Shown: positions 1 to 9,587, counted from the stretch's first letter. The stretch: 64,000 nucleotides of DNA from Gemmata sp051859125 (GCF_051859125.1 NZ_JBHYGG010000013.1:1-64000), one strand, 5' to 3'. Program-made: numbers and translations. The notes: generated by a model from the letters alone, not told the origin.

Positions 1-58
1 GGGCGGCCCCTACAAACCAGGAGGTCTCGTAGGGGCCGCCCTCCGTGGCGGACCGCCG
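1..58. repeat. Intergenic hairpin repeat, family C, cut by the window edge
   Basis: Positions 1-13 and 29-41 form a perfect 13-bp inverted repeat around a 15-base loop. The right arm continues into TCCGTGGCGG. The copy at 48286-48362 shares the arms, the AAACC at the start of the loop and the same continuation, so the window begins inside a family C element. It lies at the 3' end of the gene ending at 90 and may act as a terminator or mRNA 3' end. Confidence 0.75.
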
Positions 59-89
59 ACCGCGCCGGACATCGACCGAGCAGCAGGGG

Positions 90-3000
90 TCACTTCTTCT
101 GTTGTAGCTTCCGCAATTCCTCCGCAAAGCGCTTCTTGGCGTCCTCGAAGCCGGGCGGGGAGTACACCGCCCCGGTGCCGGTCGGGCCGGTGCCGAAGCC
201 CGGCCCGAGCGTCTCGACCTTCCCGCCGGTGCCGAGCTTGATCGTCGGGTCGCCCGGCGGGGGTGCGGTGCGGGCCTCTTCGTCCTGCTTCGCGGTTTCC
301 TTCTGCATCTGCTGGAGCCGCTCGGCCTGCGCCTTCAGAAACGCGTCGTACTGCTCCTGCGTCCACCCGAGCTTGTCCTGGAGGTCCTTGTTGTACCGGT
401 TCTTCTCGAACTCCTCCAACTGGAGTTGAGCGGTCTTGAGCTTGTTCTTCGGGTCGGTCGGGTCTTCGGGCTTGGGCGGTTCCGCGCTGGCCCCACCGCC
501 CGGGGTGAACTCGTCGGTCTTGTCGCCCTTGCCCTTGGGCGGGTTCTTGCGGGCCTGCTCCTCGATCTGCTTTTTGAGGTCGTCCTGGCCCTTCGGGTCC
601 GCGGGGTCGCCCATCGGCTGCTGCTTGGCGAATTCCTTCTGAAGTTCCTCGCGAGCCTCCTTACCGATCTTCTTGTCGAACTCCTTCTCGGCCTCCGCGC
701 GCTTCTTGTCGTCCTTCGAGTTCAAGTCACCGGCCTTCTTCGCGAGTTCGGCAATATCATCCTTGGTCAGTTCCTTGCCCTTGTCCTTGGCGTCGCCGCC
801 CTTGCCGTCCTTGCCCTTGGGCTCACCGGTTGCGCCCTCCTTGGTCTTGGGTTCGCCGCCTTTGTTGGCCTGCTCCTGGGCCTGCTTCTTGGCATCATCG
901 AGCTTCTTCTGTGCGGCCTCGCGCTTGGCGGGGTCGTCGGACTGGAGGTCTTTCGCGGTCTGCTCCAGCTCCTTGCGCTTGTCCTCGCCGATGGCCTTGT
1001 CGAGCTTGTCCTGGGCGTCCTTGCGCTTCTGCGGGTCGGCGCTGTTGAGGTCGCGGGCGGCCTGTTCCAGTTCCTTGAGTTGCTTCTCGTCGAGCTTCTT
1101 ACCGCCGTCCTTGCCGCCCTTCTTCGCGGTCGGGTCGCCGTCCTTGCCGCCCTTCGGCTCGCCCTGCTTGGGCTGCGGCTTGTCGGTGCCCGGCTCGCCG
1201 CCCTTGTCCTCGCCGGCCTCGCCCATGTTGCCCATCGGCTTCTTCGGCTCGGGCTTGGTCTCGGACGCGGACGCGCCGCCGGTGCCCTTGGGACCCTTCG
1301 GGTCCGTGACGTCCTTCGGCTCGGGCTTGCCCTCGCTTGCTTCGGGCTGCTTCTCGTCAGCGCCGCCGTTCTTGGGCTCCGGCTTCTTCTCGCCGCTCGG
1401 AGGGGCCTGCTGCGGCTTGGCGTCGCCGGCTTCACTTTGGTCGCCGGGTTGCTTCTGACCGCCCTCGGGTTTCGCGCCGGGATTCTTGTCCTGGCCGCGG
1501 GCCGGTTCGACGTTCGGCTTGGTGTTGCCGGCCTGCTCGGCGGGGTTCGCCTTGTCCGGGCCGGCCTTGGGCTCGCCCGACTTCGGCTCACCGCCCTGCT
1601 TCTGATCGGTCGGCGGCTTCGCGGTGGAACCCGACTTCGGGTCTTTCCCTGGCGGGCCCTTCGGCTCGCCGCCCTTCGGCTCGCCGCCCTTGGGTTCCGT
1701 ACCCTTGGGCTCGGCGGTGTTGTCGCCGGCCTTCGGTTCGGGCTTCTCCTCGCCGGGGTTGCCGCCGAGCGGTTCCTCGCGGCGCTCGGACGCATCGCCG
1801 CCCTTTTCGCCCTTGGTGCCGTCCTTCTTCGGCTCGGGCTTGCTCGCGCCGTTCTTGTCCGGTGGCGGGTCGAGTTTGCCCTCGGGCTTCGACTGCGACG
1901 CGCCACCCTGGTCGCCCTTTGGCCCCTGCGGGTTCGCCGGGTCGGGTTGCTTCGGCGCTTCCTTCGGAGGCGAACTCTGCTCGTTGCCGCCCATCGGCTG
2001 CTGCGGCTTCTGCTGGGCTGGGTCGGTGCGGTCCTGCGGTTGCTGGTTGGCCTCCGGGTTCGGCTTCGCGTCGCCGCCCTCGGCCTTGTTCTTGTCCAGC
2101 TCGTTCTTGACGCGCTCTGCTTCTTGCTCGCCCTTCTTCTGCTCGTCGGACTTGGGCATCGGCGCGGTTTCGGGCATCTTGGGCGTCTCGCCCATCCCGC
2201 CCATGCCGGTTTTGTCGCCCGTCTTCGGCGGCGTGTCGGTCTTGTTGTCCTGCGGCATCTTCGGGTCGGTCTGGCCCGAGTTGCCCCCCATCCCGTTTTC
2301 CATCTTGGGATCGGCGGGGTTCTTGGGATCGACCTTCGGGTCGGGCGGCGTCTTCGGGTCGTTCGCCGGGTTCGACGCGCCGGTGCCCTCCTTCTTCTCG
2401 GGCGGGTTCTTTTGGTCGCCGCCCTTGTCCATCGGGGACTTGTCGGGCGTGCCCATGCCGTTGGGATCACCGCCCTTCTTCATTGGGGTGTCCTGCTTGC
2501 CCTCATTCTTGGGCTGCTCGCCTCCCTTCGGCTCTCCGCTCTTCGGGTCACCGCCCTTGGGGTTCTCCCCGTCCTTGGCGTCGGAGTTCTTTTTCTGCTG
2601 GCCCTGGTCCTGCGGTTGCTGCGGGTCGCGGGGCTCGTTGTCGAGCTTCTGTTGCTGCTGCGCGTTGTGCTGCTTCTCCTCGTTCTGGCGCTGCTGCTTC
2701 TGGTTGTCGAGTTGCTGCTTGTCCTCGGGCTCGACCTTCGGAGCCGTGAGCGTGACGCGGCGGCCCTCGGACCGCCCGACCTGGCCGGTCTGCGGCTTGT
2801 CGCCCCAGCCCTCGACCGGCTTGGTCTCGGTGCAGTTGTCCAGCGCCTCGAGCCAGAATTCGACGACCATCCCTTCCTTCGGCTCAAACTTCTGGCCGTC
2901 GGCGTACTTCAACCTGGCGAGGTCGACCGAGCCCTTGTACGCGAGGTCGTTAGGCCACGTCGCGTCCTTCGGGCGGAAGAACGACTTGCCGCCCTCGTAG

Positions 3001-4394
3001 GGGACCGGGGCGAGGTCGCGGTCGCCGACCTTGAGGCGGAGCCGGACCTTGTCGATGCCGAAGTCGTCGCCGACGGTGCCGTCGACCGCGAGTTGCCCGT
3101 TCGCCGGCAGCGTGATCTCGGGTTCCTGGGGCTTCACGACCTCGACGCGCGGCGGGTTGTCGGAGTCGAGCGCGAGCGAGAACCGCGGGGCGTCGGCGTT
3201 GCGCTCGCCGGTCGTGGTCTGCATGAAGAGGCGGTAGTTCGCGGCCTCGGTGGCGGTGAAGCTGAAGGCGAGTGTGTCGGGCTTACCGGGGACCGGCTTG
3301 CCCACGACGCCCGGGAGGATGCCGCCGTCGAACTTGAGGAGCCCGTCCTTCACCTCGCGGTTGGTGCGGGCGTGCACGGTGACCTTCGTGCCGCGGTACG
3401 CCCGCAGGTTCGGGTCGGTGCCCTTGTCGGCCGGCTTGCGGGTGTACTTCGGGTACTCGTAGCTCACGTCGAAGTCGGTGAACAGCGGCAGCGACCGCAC
3501 GGTGACGCGGTACTCGGGGGTCTCGGTGTCGCCGGCCGCGACCTTGTACCAGAACCCGTTCTGAACGAGGTACTCGGGCACCTTCAGTGCCCAGTCCCGG
3601 GTGGTGTCGCCCTCCTGGAGCGGGAGTTCCTCGTAGTTCGGGTCGGTCGGGTTGTGCCGGATGAGCAGGCGCACGCGGGCCGGGTCGGTCTTCGCCGGCA
3701 CCTTGCCGCCGATGGTGACGGCCACGGTGATCGTCTGGCCCGTTGTGAGCGTCGGCTCGGCCGGCTCGGGTTTCAGGAGCGTGATCTGGGTGCGGGTGGC
3801 GATCGCCTTCGAGGAGAACGGCACGAACGCTCGCCCGACGAGTGAGGTGAACTGCGTCGGGCGGAAGACGAAGAACAGGACCGCGAGGGTGACGAGCAGC
3901 GCGACCAGGACGCCGCCGGCGATGATGAGGCTGCGGTGGTCGACGGCCCGGTTCACGTCGGCCCCGCCGACGGCCTTCGCCGCCTTCGCCGAGATCGCCG
4001 CCCGCACCGCCCCGTGGGCGGTGCCCCGCTCGGTCGCGTCCACGTACCCCATGACGACGTTCTTGGCGTCGTCGATCGTGTCCTCGACGCGGGCCGCGGC
4101 GTACAGCGGGTTGATGCGGCGCTTGAGCGGCCGCACCACCATGAGGTACGCGACCGCGGCGAACGCGGCCCCGAACCCGGCCAGCGACAGTTGCCGGACC
4201 CATTCCGGGAGGTTCAGCGACTTGTCGAGCGAGATCATGGCGGCCGCGTAGACGGCGACCAGCGACGCGAGGGTGAGCCCGCCGAGCACCAGGTCGTGGA
4301 CGCGGATGCGGCTCGTGGCCTGCGCGATCTGCTCGTCCACCTGGGAGCTGAACTTCGAGGCGGGGTCGGACTTGTAGTCGAGGGCCGCGGCCAT
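90..4394 (-). CDS. Giant membrane-anchored protein with DUF4175-like N-terminus and K/P/G/E/D-rich low-complexity region
   Basis: A 1434-residue protein. Three hydrophobic segments (about 34-56, 65-90 and 153-177) anchor it in the membrane, and residues 180-560 look like beta-sandwich extracytoplasmic domains. Residues 570-610 are Gln/Asn-rich. From about 610 to 1100 the sequence is low complexity, with recurring GEPKGGEPKGG-like units. Residues about 1100-1290 contain three related charged helical units of the type DLNSADPQKRKDAQDKLDKA. The N-terminal half resembles DUF4175 proteins, which planctomycetes often carry near MoxR/DUF58 genes; those partners are not visible here. No enzymatic motif is seen. 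Function unknown; a cell-envelope structural or scaffold role is a guess. The opposite strand is also open because of the biased composition, but the minus frame carries the recognisable anchors. Confidence 0.85.
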   Translation of the reverse strand: MAAALDYKSDPASKFSSQVDEQIAQATSRIRVHDLVLGGLTLASLVAVYAAAMISLDKSLNLPEWVRQLSLAGFGAAFAAVAYLMVVRPLKRRINPLYAAARVEDTIDDAKNVVMGYVDATERGTAHGAVRAAISAKAAKAVGGADVNRAVDHRSLIIAGGVLVALLVTLAVLFFVFRPTQFTSLVGRAFVPFSSKAIATRTQITLLKPEPAEPTLTTGQTITVAVTIGGKVPAKTDPARVRLLIRHNPTDPNYEELPLQEGDTTRDWALKVPEYLVQNGFWYKVAAGDTETPEYRVTVRSLPLFTDFDVSYEYPKYTRKPADKGTDPNLRAYRGTKVTVHARTNREVKDGLLKFDGGILPGVVGKPVPGKPDTLAFSFTATEAANYRLFMQTTTGERNADAPRFSLALDSDNPPRVEVVKPQEPEITLPANGQLAVDGTVGDDFGIDKVRLRLKVGDRDLAPVPYEGGKSFFRPKDATWPNDLAYKGSVDLARLKYADGQKFEPKEGMVVEFWLEALDNCTETKPVEGWGDKPQTGQVGRSEGRRVTLTAPKVEPEDKQQLDNQKQQRQNEEKQHNAQQQQKLDNEPRDPQQPQDQGQQKKNSDAKDGENPKGGDPKSGEPKGGEQPKNEGKQDTPMKKGGDPNGMGTPDKSPMDKGGDQKNPPEKKEGTGASNPANDPKTPPDPKVDPKNPADPKMENGMGGNSGQTDPKMPQDNKTDTPPKTGDKTGMGGMGETPKMPETAPMPKSDEQKKGEQEAERVKNELDKNKAEGGDAKPNPEANQQPQDRTDPAQQKPQQPMGGNEQSSPPKEAPKQPDPANPQGPKGDQGGASQSKPEGKLDPPPDKNGASKPEPKKDGTKGEKGGDASERREEPLGGNPGEEKPEPKAGDNTAEPKGTEPKGGEPKGGEPKGPPGKDPKSGSTAKPPTDQKQGGEPKSGEPKAGPDKANPAEQAGNTKPNVEPARGQDKNPGAKPEGGQKQPGDQSEAGDAKPQQAPPSGEKKPEPKNGGADEKQPEASEGKPEPKDVTDPKGPKGTGGASASETKPEPKKPMGNMGEAGEDKGGEPGTDKPQPKQGEPKGGKDGDPTAKKGGKDGGKKLDEKQLKELEQAARDLNSADPQKRKDAQDKLDKAIGEDKRKELEQTAKDLQSDDPAKREAAQKKLDDAKKQAQEQANKGGEPKTKEGATGEPKGKDGKGGDAKDKGKELTKDDIAELAKKAGDLNSKDDKKRAEAEKEFDKKIGKEAREELQKEFAKQQPMGDPADPKGQDDLKKQIEEQARKNPPKGKGDKTDEFTPGGGASAEPPKPEDPTDPKNKLKTAQLQLEEFEKNRYNKDLQDKLGWTQEQYDAFLKAQAERLQQMQKETAKQDEEARTAPPPGDPTIKLGTGGKVETLGPGFGTGPTGTGAVYSPPGFEDAKKRFAEELRKLQQKK

Positions 4395-4611
4395 ACCTGT
4401 CTCCGGAGCCGGGCGGGGGCGCTACGCTATCGTTCGCACACCGCCGACGGGCATTTTACACCAACCCGGGGGCCGTGTGGGACCGGAGTTGAGCCGGAAC
4501 ACGAACCGCCCCACAATTCCGACGTTCCAGTCACAGATTGGGTTTGCGGCTCGTTACAGATCTACACGATACCGCCACGCGAATCCGCCGGTCCGGGCGG
4601 CCGGTGCCGGT

Positions 4612-4617
4612 TACAAT
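4612..4617 (+). promoter_or_regulatory. Candidate -10 box (TACAAT) for the kinase gene
   Basis: TACAAT matches TATAAT at five of six positions in a very GC-rich 262-bp divergent intergenic region, about 40 bases before the kinase start. No convincing -35 box is present 17 bases upstream, so this is a weak call. Confidence 0.35.
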
Positions 4618-4656
4618 GACCGTGCGTGGTGCTCCTCTCCCAGGAGGGCGTTCGAG

Positions 4657-6621
4657 ATGCTGGTCGGGCAGACCATCGGTGCCGGCGCGTACCGGTTCGA
4701 GGTGGACAAGGAACTCGGCAGCGGGGCGATGGGCTCGGTCTACCGGGCCCAGTTCCACCGCGACGGCACCGTCGTCACCGTCGCGCTGAAGGTCGTCCTC
4801 CTCGGGCTCGCGGGGAACGAGGGGGCGATGGCCCGGTTCGAGCGCGAGGCCACGATCCTCAAGCAGCTCAAGCACCCGCGGATCGTGCGGCTGTACGCCA
4901 CCGGGACGTACAAGAAGACCCCGTTCATCGCGATGGAGTACATCGACGGCGAGCCGCTCGACCGGCTCCTCGGCCGCCGCGGCCGGCTCGGGTGGGAGGA
5001 GGTCGCCGAGTACATCAAGCAGCTCTGCGAGGCGCTCCAGTACGCGCACGAAAAGGGCATCATCCACCGCGACCTGAAGCCGTCGAACCTGATGGTCACG
5101 AGGGACGGGAACCTGAAGCTCACGGACTTTGGCATCGCCAAGGACGCCGATCTCACCGCCCTCACGGGTGCCAATAGCACCATCGGAACGGCCGCGTACA
5201 TGTCGCCCGAGCAGTGCCGCGGCGAGAAGGACCTCACGAACAAGTCGGACCTGTACTCGCTCGGCATCGTCTTCTACGAGCTGCTGACCGGCCGCAAGCC
5301 GTTCCTGGCCGAGACGACGATCGACATGTTCCTGAAGCACGTCAACGACGAGCCGCCGCGGATCGGGAACCAGGTCGCCGACCTGCCGAGCAAGCTCGAA
5401 ACGCTCATCCTCCAGTTGCTCGAAAAGAATCCCGACGACCGCCCGCGGGACGCCGCGTGGGTCGGGCGGCTGATCGGCGAGATCGAGGAGGACGTGTTCG
5501 CCCGCAAGAGCGCCGGGCTCGGGGCCGCGACCAGCCGCCGCGTCGACAAGCCGCGGAACTTCGACGGGTCGAAGCTCGACGACGAGGACCGCGAGGCGGC
5601 CCGCGCCCTCCGCGGCAAGAAGAAGAAGGCCAAGAAGAAGCCGGTGGTGCCGGTCCACCAGCAGCCGTGGTTCAGGATGGCCGGGATCGGCGTGGTGCTC
5701 CTCGGCATGGCGCTCGGGGCGTACCTGCTGCTCCGGCCGCCCTCGGCCGCGAAGCTCGCCGCCGCGCTCGACGGGGCCACCACGACCGAGGACAAGCTCG
5801 ACGCGGCCACGAAGTACTTGGAGCGGTACGGCGACGCCCCGGGCGAGGCCACGGACCGCGCCGCGGCCGTGTTCCGCGAGGCCGCGACCCGCAAGCGCGA
5901 GGAGCAGCTCGCCAAGCGGTTCGCCAACAAGATGCAGAAGCCCGACGACGCCGACGACAGGGACGCTTACGAGGCCGCGTGGCAGGCGATGGAGGCCGAG
6001 CGGAACGGGCTGCTGGTGATGGCCGAGGAGTTCTGGAAGAAGGCCAGGGCCCGGTTCCCGGACGAGGCCAAGTTGTCGTTCGCGCTGAAGGACGACGCGC
6101 TCGCGAAGGCGCGGTGGGGGTGGGTCGCCGACAAGCGGATCGCGGACCTGAAGCGGGTCGCGTCGCTGAGCGCAGCCACGACCGAGAAGATCAAGAAGAC
6201 CCGCCAGTTCGAGACCCCGTTCGGCACCGAGCAGACGAACCCGGAGGCGCTCGCGGTCCGCGGGTTCCGGCTCGAAGAACTCGGGGACACCGACAAGGCC
6301 GGCCGCGTCTGGGACCAGCTCGCCACGCTCACCGAGAAGGAGCCGGACAAGCGCGACTGGTACCTGCTCGCATGCCAACAGCGGGCCGCCGTGCCCCGCA
6401 GCGCCGACGGCGGCGCGAAGCAGCGGCTCGCGCTCGTCGAGAAGCAGGTCGAACTCGCGCAGCAGTACGCCGACGCCGCACGGGCCGAGGGCGGGCCGCG
6501 CCGCATCCAGGCCCGGAACCAGTGCCGCGAGATCATCGACCTGTACGACGACGAGGCCGACCCGACAATCAAGGGGTACGTGAAGCAGGCCCGCGAGATC
6601 GCGGCCACGGTCCCGAAGTGA
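4657..6621 (+). CDS. Membrane-anchored bacterial serine/threonine protein kinase (Hanks/PknB type)
   Basis: A 654-residue kinase. The cytoplasmic kinase domain (about 13-275) has the Gly-rich loop GSGAMGSVY (21-29), catalytic Lys45 in VALK, HRDLKPSN with Asp139, DFG at 157-159 and SPEQ in place of APE, so it looks active. A basic linker with KKKKAKKK (321-328) precedes one transmembrane segment (341-360). The outer 290 residues are Ala/Glu/Lys-rich, helical and have no recognised sensor domain. The ATG at 4657 is chosen because AGGAGG lies about 9 bases upstream; an upstream in-frame ATG at 4477 would add a non-conserved-looking leader. The family phosphorylates protein Ser/Thr; the targets are unknown. 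A perfect inverted repeat follows the stop by 4 bases. Confidence 0.93.
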   Translation: MLVGQTIGAGAYRFEVDKELGSGAMGSVYRAQFHRDGTVVTVALKVVLLGLAGNEGAMARFEREATILKQLKHPRIVRLYATGTYKKTPFIAMEYIDGEPLDRLLGRRGRLGWEEVAEYIKQLCEALQYAHEKGIIHRDLKPSNLMVTRDGNLKLTDFGIAKDADLTALTGANSTIGTAAYMSPEQCRGEKDLTNKSDLYSLGIVFYELLTGRKPFLAETTIDMFLKHVNDEPPRIGNQVADLPSKLETLILQLLEKNPDDRPRDAAWVGRLIGEIEEDVFARKSAGLGAATSRRVDKPRNFDGSKLDDEDREAARALRGKKKKAKKKPVVPVHQQPWFRMAGIGVVLLGMALGAYLLLRPPSAAKLAAALDGATTTEDKLDAATKYLERYGDAPGEATDRAAAVFREAATRKREEQLAKRFANKMQKPDDADDRDAYEAAWQAMEAERNGLLVMAEEFWKKARARFPDEAKLSFALKDDALAKARWGWVADKRIADLKRVASLSAATTEKIKKTRQFETPFGTEQTNPEALAVRGFRLEELGDTDKAGRVWDQLATLTEKEPDKRDWYLLACQQRAAVPRSADGGAKQRLALVEKQVELAQQYADAARAEGGPRRIQARNQCREIIDLYDDEADPTIKGYVKQAREIAATVPK

Positions 6622-6625
6622 CTGA

Positions 6626-6700
6626 CTTTCGAGCCACGGGGTTCGTCCCCGTGGTCTTGGCGGGTCCAGGACCACGGGGACGAACCCCGTGGCTCGAAAG
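6626..6700. repeat. Perfect 31-bp inverted repeat, family A (cruciform-capable)
   Basis: Positions 6626-6656 and 6670-6700 are exact reverse complements separated by 13 bases. Each arm holds its own smaller palindrome, CCACGGGG and CCCCGTGG around TTCGT. The element starts 4 bases after the kinase stop and ends 39 bases before hemL. Degenerate relatives lie at 26204-26269 and 52632-52702. It has no T-rich tail, so it is better described as a dispersed hairpin element that may end or protect the kinase mRNA than as a classical terminator. Confidence 0.85.
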
Positions 6701-6739
6701 ACATCTGCTACTCCCCGCATCGAGGTTTTTGGAGCCCCC

Positions 6740-8041
6740 ATGCCGACCCGTTCGCAGACCAAGAGCACGGCCGCGTTCGAGCGCGCCCGGAAGGTGACCC
6801 CCGGCGGCGTGAACAGCCCGGCCCGCGCGTTCGGCGCGGTCGGCGGCACCCCGCTGTTCGTCGCACGGGCCGACGGGCCGCACCTCTTCGACATCGACGG
6901 CCACCGCTACCTCGACTTCATCGGCTCGTGGGGACCGATGATCCTCGGGCACTGCCACCCGAGAGTGGTGGATGCTGTGATGGCCGCGGTCCGCAACGGG
7001 TCGAGCTACGGTGCGCCGTGCGAACCCGAAACCGAACTCGCGGAACTCGTTGTCGAGGCGATCCCGTCGGTCGAGATGGTGCGGTTCGTGTCGAGCGGCA
7101 CCGAGGCGACGATGAGCGCCATCCGCCTCGCCCGCGGGTTCACTGGCCGCGACCTGATCGTCAAGTTCGCCGGGTGCTACCACGGGCACGTCGATTCGCT
7201 GCTCGTCTCGGCCGGCTCGAGCGCGCTCACGCACGGCGTCCCGAACAGCCCCGGCGTGCCCCGCGGTTGCACCGACGACACGCTCGTGCTGCGGTTCAAC
7301 GACCCGGCCGCACTGAAGGAACTCTTCGCGGCGAAGGGCGACAAGATCGCCGGCGTGATCCTCGAACCGGTCGTCGGCAACATGGGGCTGGTGCCCCCGA
7401 GCGCCGAGTTCCGTACCGAACTCCGACGCCTGACCCAGAAACACGGCGCGCTGCTCATCTACGACGAGGTGATGACGGGCTTCCGCCTCGCGTACGGCGG
7501 CGCGCAGGAGTTGCTCGGCGACACGCCCGACATCACGGCGCTCGGCAAGATCATCGGCGGCGGCTACCCCGTGGGGGCCTACGGCGGCCGGGCCGACGTC
7601 ATGAAGCAGATCATGCCCGCGGGGCCGGTGTTCCAGGCCGGCACGCTCTCCGGCAACCCGGTCGCGATGGCCGCGGGGATCGCGACGCTCAAGGAACTGA
7701 AGGCGAGCCCGCCGTACCAGCGGTTCGACGCGCTCGGCGCGCGGCTCGAAGCCGGGCTGCGTATGGCCGCGACCGACACGGGCGTGCCGCACCAGTTCAA
7801 CCGCATCGGCAGCATGTGGACTCTGTTCTTCACCCCGACGCCGGTGACCGACTTCGACACCGCGAAGACCGCGGACACCAAGCGGTTCGGCCGGTTCTTC
7901 TGGGAGATGATGGACCGCGGCGTGTACCTGCCGTGCAGCCAGTTCGAGGCCGCGTTCCTCTGCGTGCCGATGACCGACGCGCACATCGACGAGACGATCG
8001 CCGCCGCCCGCGACGCGCTCAAGGCGATCGCCGCGGGGTGA
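6740..8041 (+). CDS. hemL: Glutamate-1-semialdehyde 2,1-aminomutase
   Basis: A 433-residue PLP enzyme of the class III aminotransferase fold, the usual HemL length. It converts glutamate-1-semialdehyde to 5-aminolevulinate in the C5 route to tetrapyrroles, in the cytoplasm. Family hallmarks include TPGGVNSPARAF near the N-terminus, SSGTEATMSAIRLAR (cofactor phosphate binding), YDEVMTGFR and ALGKIIGGGYPVGAYGG with the PLP-binding Lys. The ATG at 6740 is preferred over one at 6689 because it has GGAG 5 bases upstream and gives the typical N-terminus. The cobA-hemD fusion at 22765 belongs to the same pathway but is not linked to it. Confidence 0.96.
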   Translation: MPTRSQTKSTAAFERARKVTPGGVNSPARAFGAVGGTPLFVARADGPHLFDIDGHRYLDFIGSWGPMILGHCHPRVVDAVMAAVRNGSSYGAPCEPETELAELVVEAIPSVEMVRFVSSGTEATMSAIRLARGFTGRDLIVKFAGCYHGHVDSLLVSAGSSALTHGVPNSPGVPRGCTDDTLVLRFNDPAALKELFAAKGDKIAGVILEPVVGNMGLVPPSAEFRTELRRLTQKHGALLIYDEVMTGFRLAYGGAQELLGDTPDITALGKIIGGGYPVGAYGGRADVMKQIMPAGPVFQAGTLSGNPVAMAAGIATLKELKASPPYQRFDALGARLEAGLRMAATDTGVPHQFNRIGSMWTLFFTPTPVTDFDTAKTADTKRFGRFFWEMMDRGVYLPCSQFEAAFLCVPMTDAHIDETIAAARDALKAIAAG

Positions 8042-8154
8042 CACAGCCGGCGAGCGGGATTGAGTCCGTGCTCTCACGCGGGCCGCCCTCCGTGGCACCC
8101 CGCCCATCACGACGACTTTGACCGGGAACCAAGCCACTCGGACAGGGCACAACC

Positions 8155-9507
8155 ATGACGAAGCGGTCGTTCGGTCTGATCCTCGGCGTCGTCGGCACCT
8201 TCGCGCTCGCGGCCGCCGCGTTCGTCGCGTACAGCAAGGGGTGGTTCGTTCCGGACAGCGAGAACGCCGGCGAGATCGCCACGCTCGCCGACAAGAAGAT
8301 CGACCAGGCCCCGCCCGCGGCCGCCGCGACCGGGTGGTTCCAGTGGCGCGGCCCGACCCGCGACGGCCGCGCGCCCGCCGGGCCGCTCCGCACCGACTGG
8401 GACAAGACCCCGCCGAAGCAGCTCTGGCGGGCCGAGTGCGGCGGCGGGTACTCGTCCTGCACGGTCGTCGGGGGCCGGCTGTACACCCAGGACCGCCAGG
8501 GCGCGAGCGAGCGCGTCATCTGCCTGAACGCCGAGGACGGCAAGCCCGTCTGGGAGTTCATCTACCCGGCCGACTACGCGAAGGTCGATTACAACATCGG
8601 CCCGCGGGCGACCCCGACCGTGATCGGCGACCGGCTCTGGGCCACCGGCGGCGCCGGCGAACTGCTCTGCCTGCAACTGCCGAGGGCCGACGGCGAGAAG
8701 CCGCAGAAGGTCTGGTCGAAGAACCTACTGACCGAGTTCGGTGCCCCGCTCCCGCAGTGGGGCACCGCCTGCTCGCCGCTCGTCGTAGACGACCTCGTCG
8801 TCGTGCTCCCGGGCGGCTCGAAGGGCGCGGTCGCGGCGCTCGACAAGAACACGGGCGAGGTGAAGTGGACCGCCGGCTCGAACCCGCCGGGGTACAGCTC
8901 GGCCGTGTCCGCAACGGTCGCCGGGCGGCCGATGATCTTCGCGTTCCTGGGCGACGCGCTGCTCGCCGTGCGGCCCGACGGCACGGTGACCGACAGCTTC
9001 GCGTGGCCCACGAACTTCCAGGGGAACATCGCGACCCCGCTCGTCGTGGACGACTACGTGTTCGTCTCGTCGGCGTACCAGATGGGGTGCGCGCTCTTGC
9101 GGTGCGAGGCGAAGGGCGACGGCGTCAAGCTGGTGCCGGTGTACGCGCGGCGCGGCCGCGGGTTCAAGAACCACCACAGCTCCAGCGTGTACCGCGACCG
9201 CTACCTGTACGGGTTCGACGAGTCGCAGTTGAAGTGCGTCGCGTTCGAGACGGGCAAGCCGAAGGACGGGTGGGAGGCCGACGGCGTGGGGAAGGGGAGC
9301 TTGATCCTCGCCGACAAGCACCTCATCATCCAGACCGAGGGCGGCGACCTGTGCCTCGCGGAAGCGACGCCCGACGAGTTCCGGCTGGTCGCGAAGGTGC
9401 CGAAGGTGCTGAGCGGGAAGAACAACTGGGCGACGCCCACGCTCGTGGACGGCCGCCTCTACCTCCGCGACGAGACGCAGGTCCTGTGCTTCGACGTGCG
9501 GCCGTGA
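8155..9507 (+). CDS. Membrane-anchored PQQ-like beta-propeller repeat protein
   Basis: A 450-residue protein. An N-terminal hydrophobic segment (about 6-26) is a signal anchor or uncleaved signal peptide. The rest is WRG-type PQQ-propeller: FQWRGPTRDGRAP near residue 62, then repeated blades with W/G/D patterns such as LNAEDGKPVWEF and LDKNTGEVKWTAG. Such proteins resemble BamB or the non-catalytic propellers that planctomycetes encode in large numbers. No PQQ-dehydrogenase active-site signature is seen, so a structural or binding role in the periplasm is more likely than an enzyme. It is convergent with the phosphatase at 9616. Confidence 0.88.
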   Translation: MTKRSFGLILGVVGTFALAAAAFVAYSKGWFVPDSENAGEIATLADKKIDQAPPAAAATGWFQWRGPTRDGRAPAGPLRTDWDKTPPKQLWRAECGGGYSSCTVVGGRLYTQDRQGASERVICLNAEDGKPVWEFIYPADYAKVDYNIGPRATPTVIGDRLWATGGAGELLCLQLPRADGEKPQKVWSKNLLTEFGAPLPQWGTACSPLVVDDLVVVLPGGSKGAVAALDKNTGEVKWTAGSNPPGYSSAVSATVAGRPMIFAFLGDALLAVRPDGTVTDSFAWPTNFQGNIATPLVVDDYVFVSSAYQMGCALLRCEAKGDGVKLVPVYARRGRGFKNHHSSSVYRDRYLYGFDESQLKCVAFETGKPKDGWEADGVGKGSLILADKHLIIQTEGGDLCLAEATPDEFRLVAKVPKVLSGKNNWATPTLVDGRLYLRDETQVLCFDVRP

Positions 9508-9570
9508 CGGTCGGCAAGGTGGGCGTCTCTCCGTGAGTCGCCCGTTCTGATGCGGTTGCGTGGAACAAGT

Positions 9571-9587
9571 CACTCACGAAGTGAGTG
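9571..9587. terminator. Small hairpin between convergent genes
   Basis: CACTCAC and GTGAGTG form a perfect 7-bp stem with a GAA loop in the 108-bp gap between two convergent genes. There is no T tract on either side, so a bidirectional terminator role is only plausible. Confidence 0.4.

Noticed and set aside
426..3845. Long open frame on the plus strand, Leu/Arg-rich
   Set aside because: It is antisense to the low-complexity region of the giant membrane protein and only reflects its codon bias. It has no domain and no plausible start.
4531..6894. Long minus-strand frame opposite the kinase gene
   Set aside because: Arg/Leu/Gly composition typical of an antisense shadow; the sense strand encodes an intact kinase.
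8079..8097. Complete family C repeat before the PQQ-propeller gene
   Set aside because: Only a short fragment (GCGGGCCGCCCTCCGTGGC) is present and no second arm was found, so it was not listed as an element of its own.
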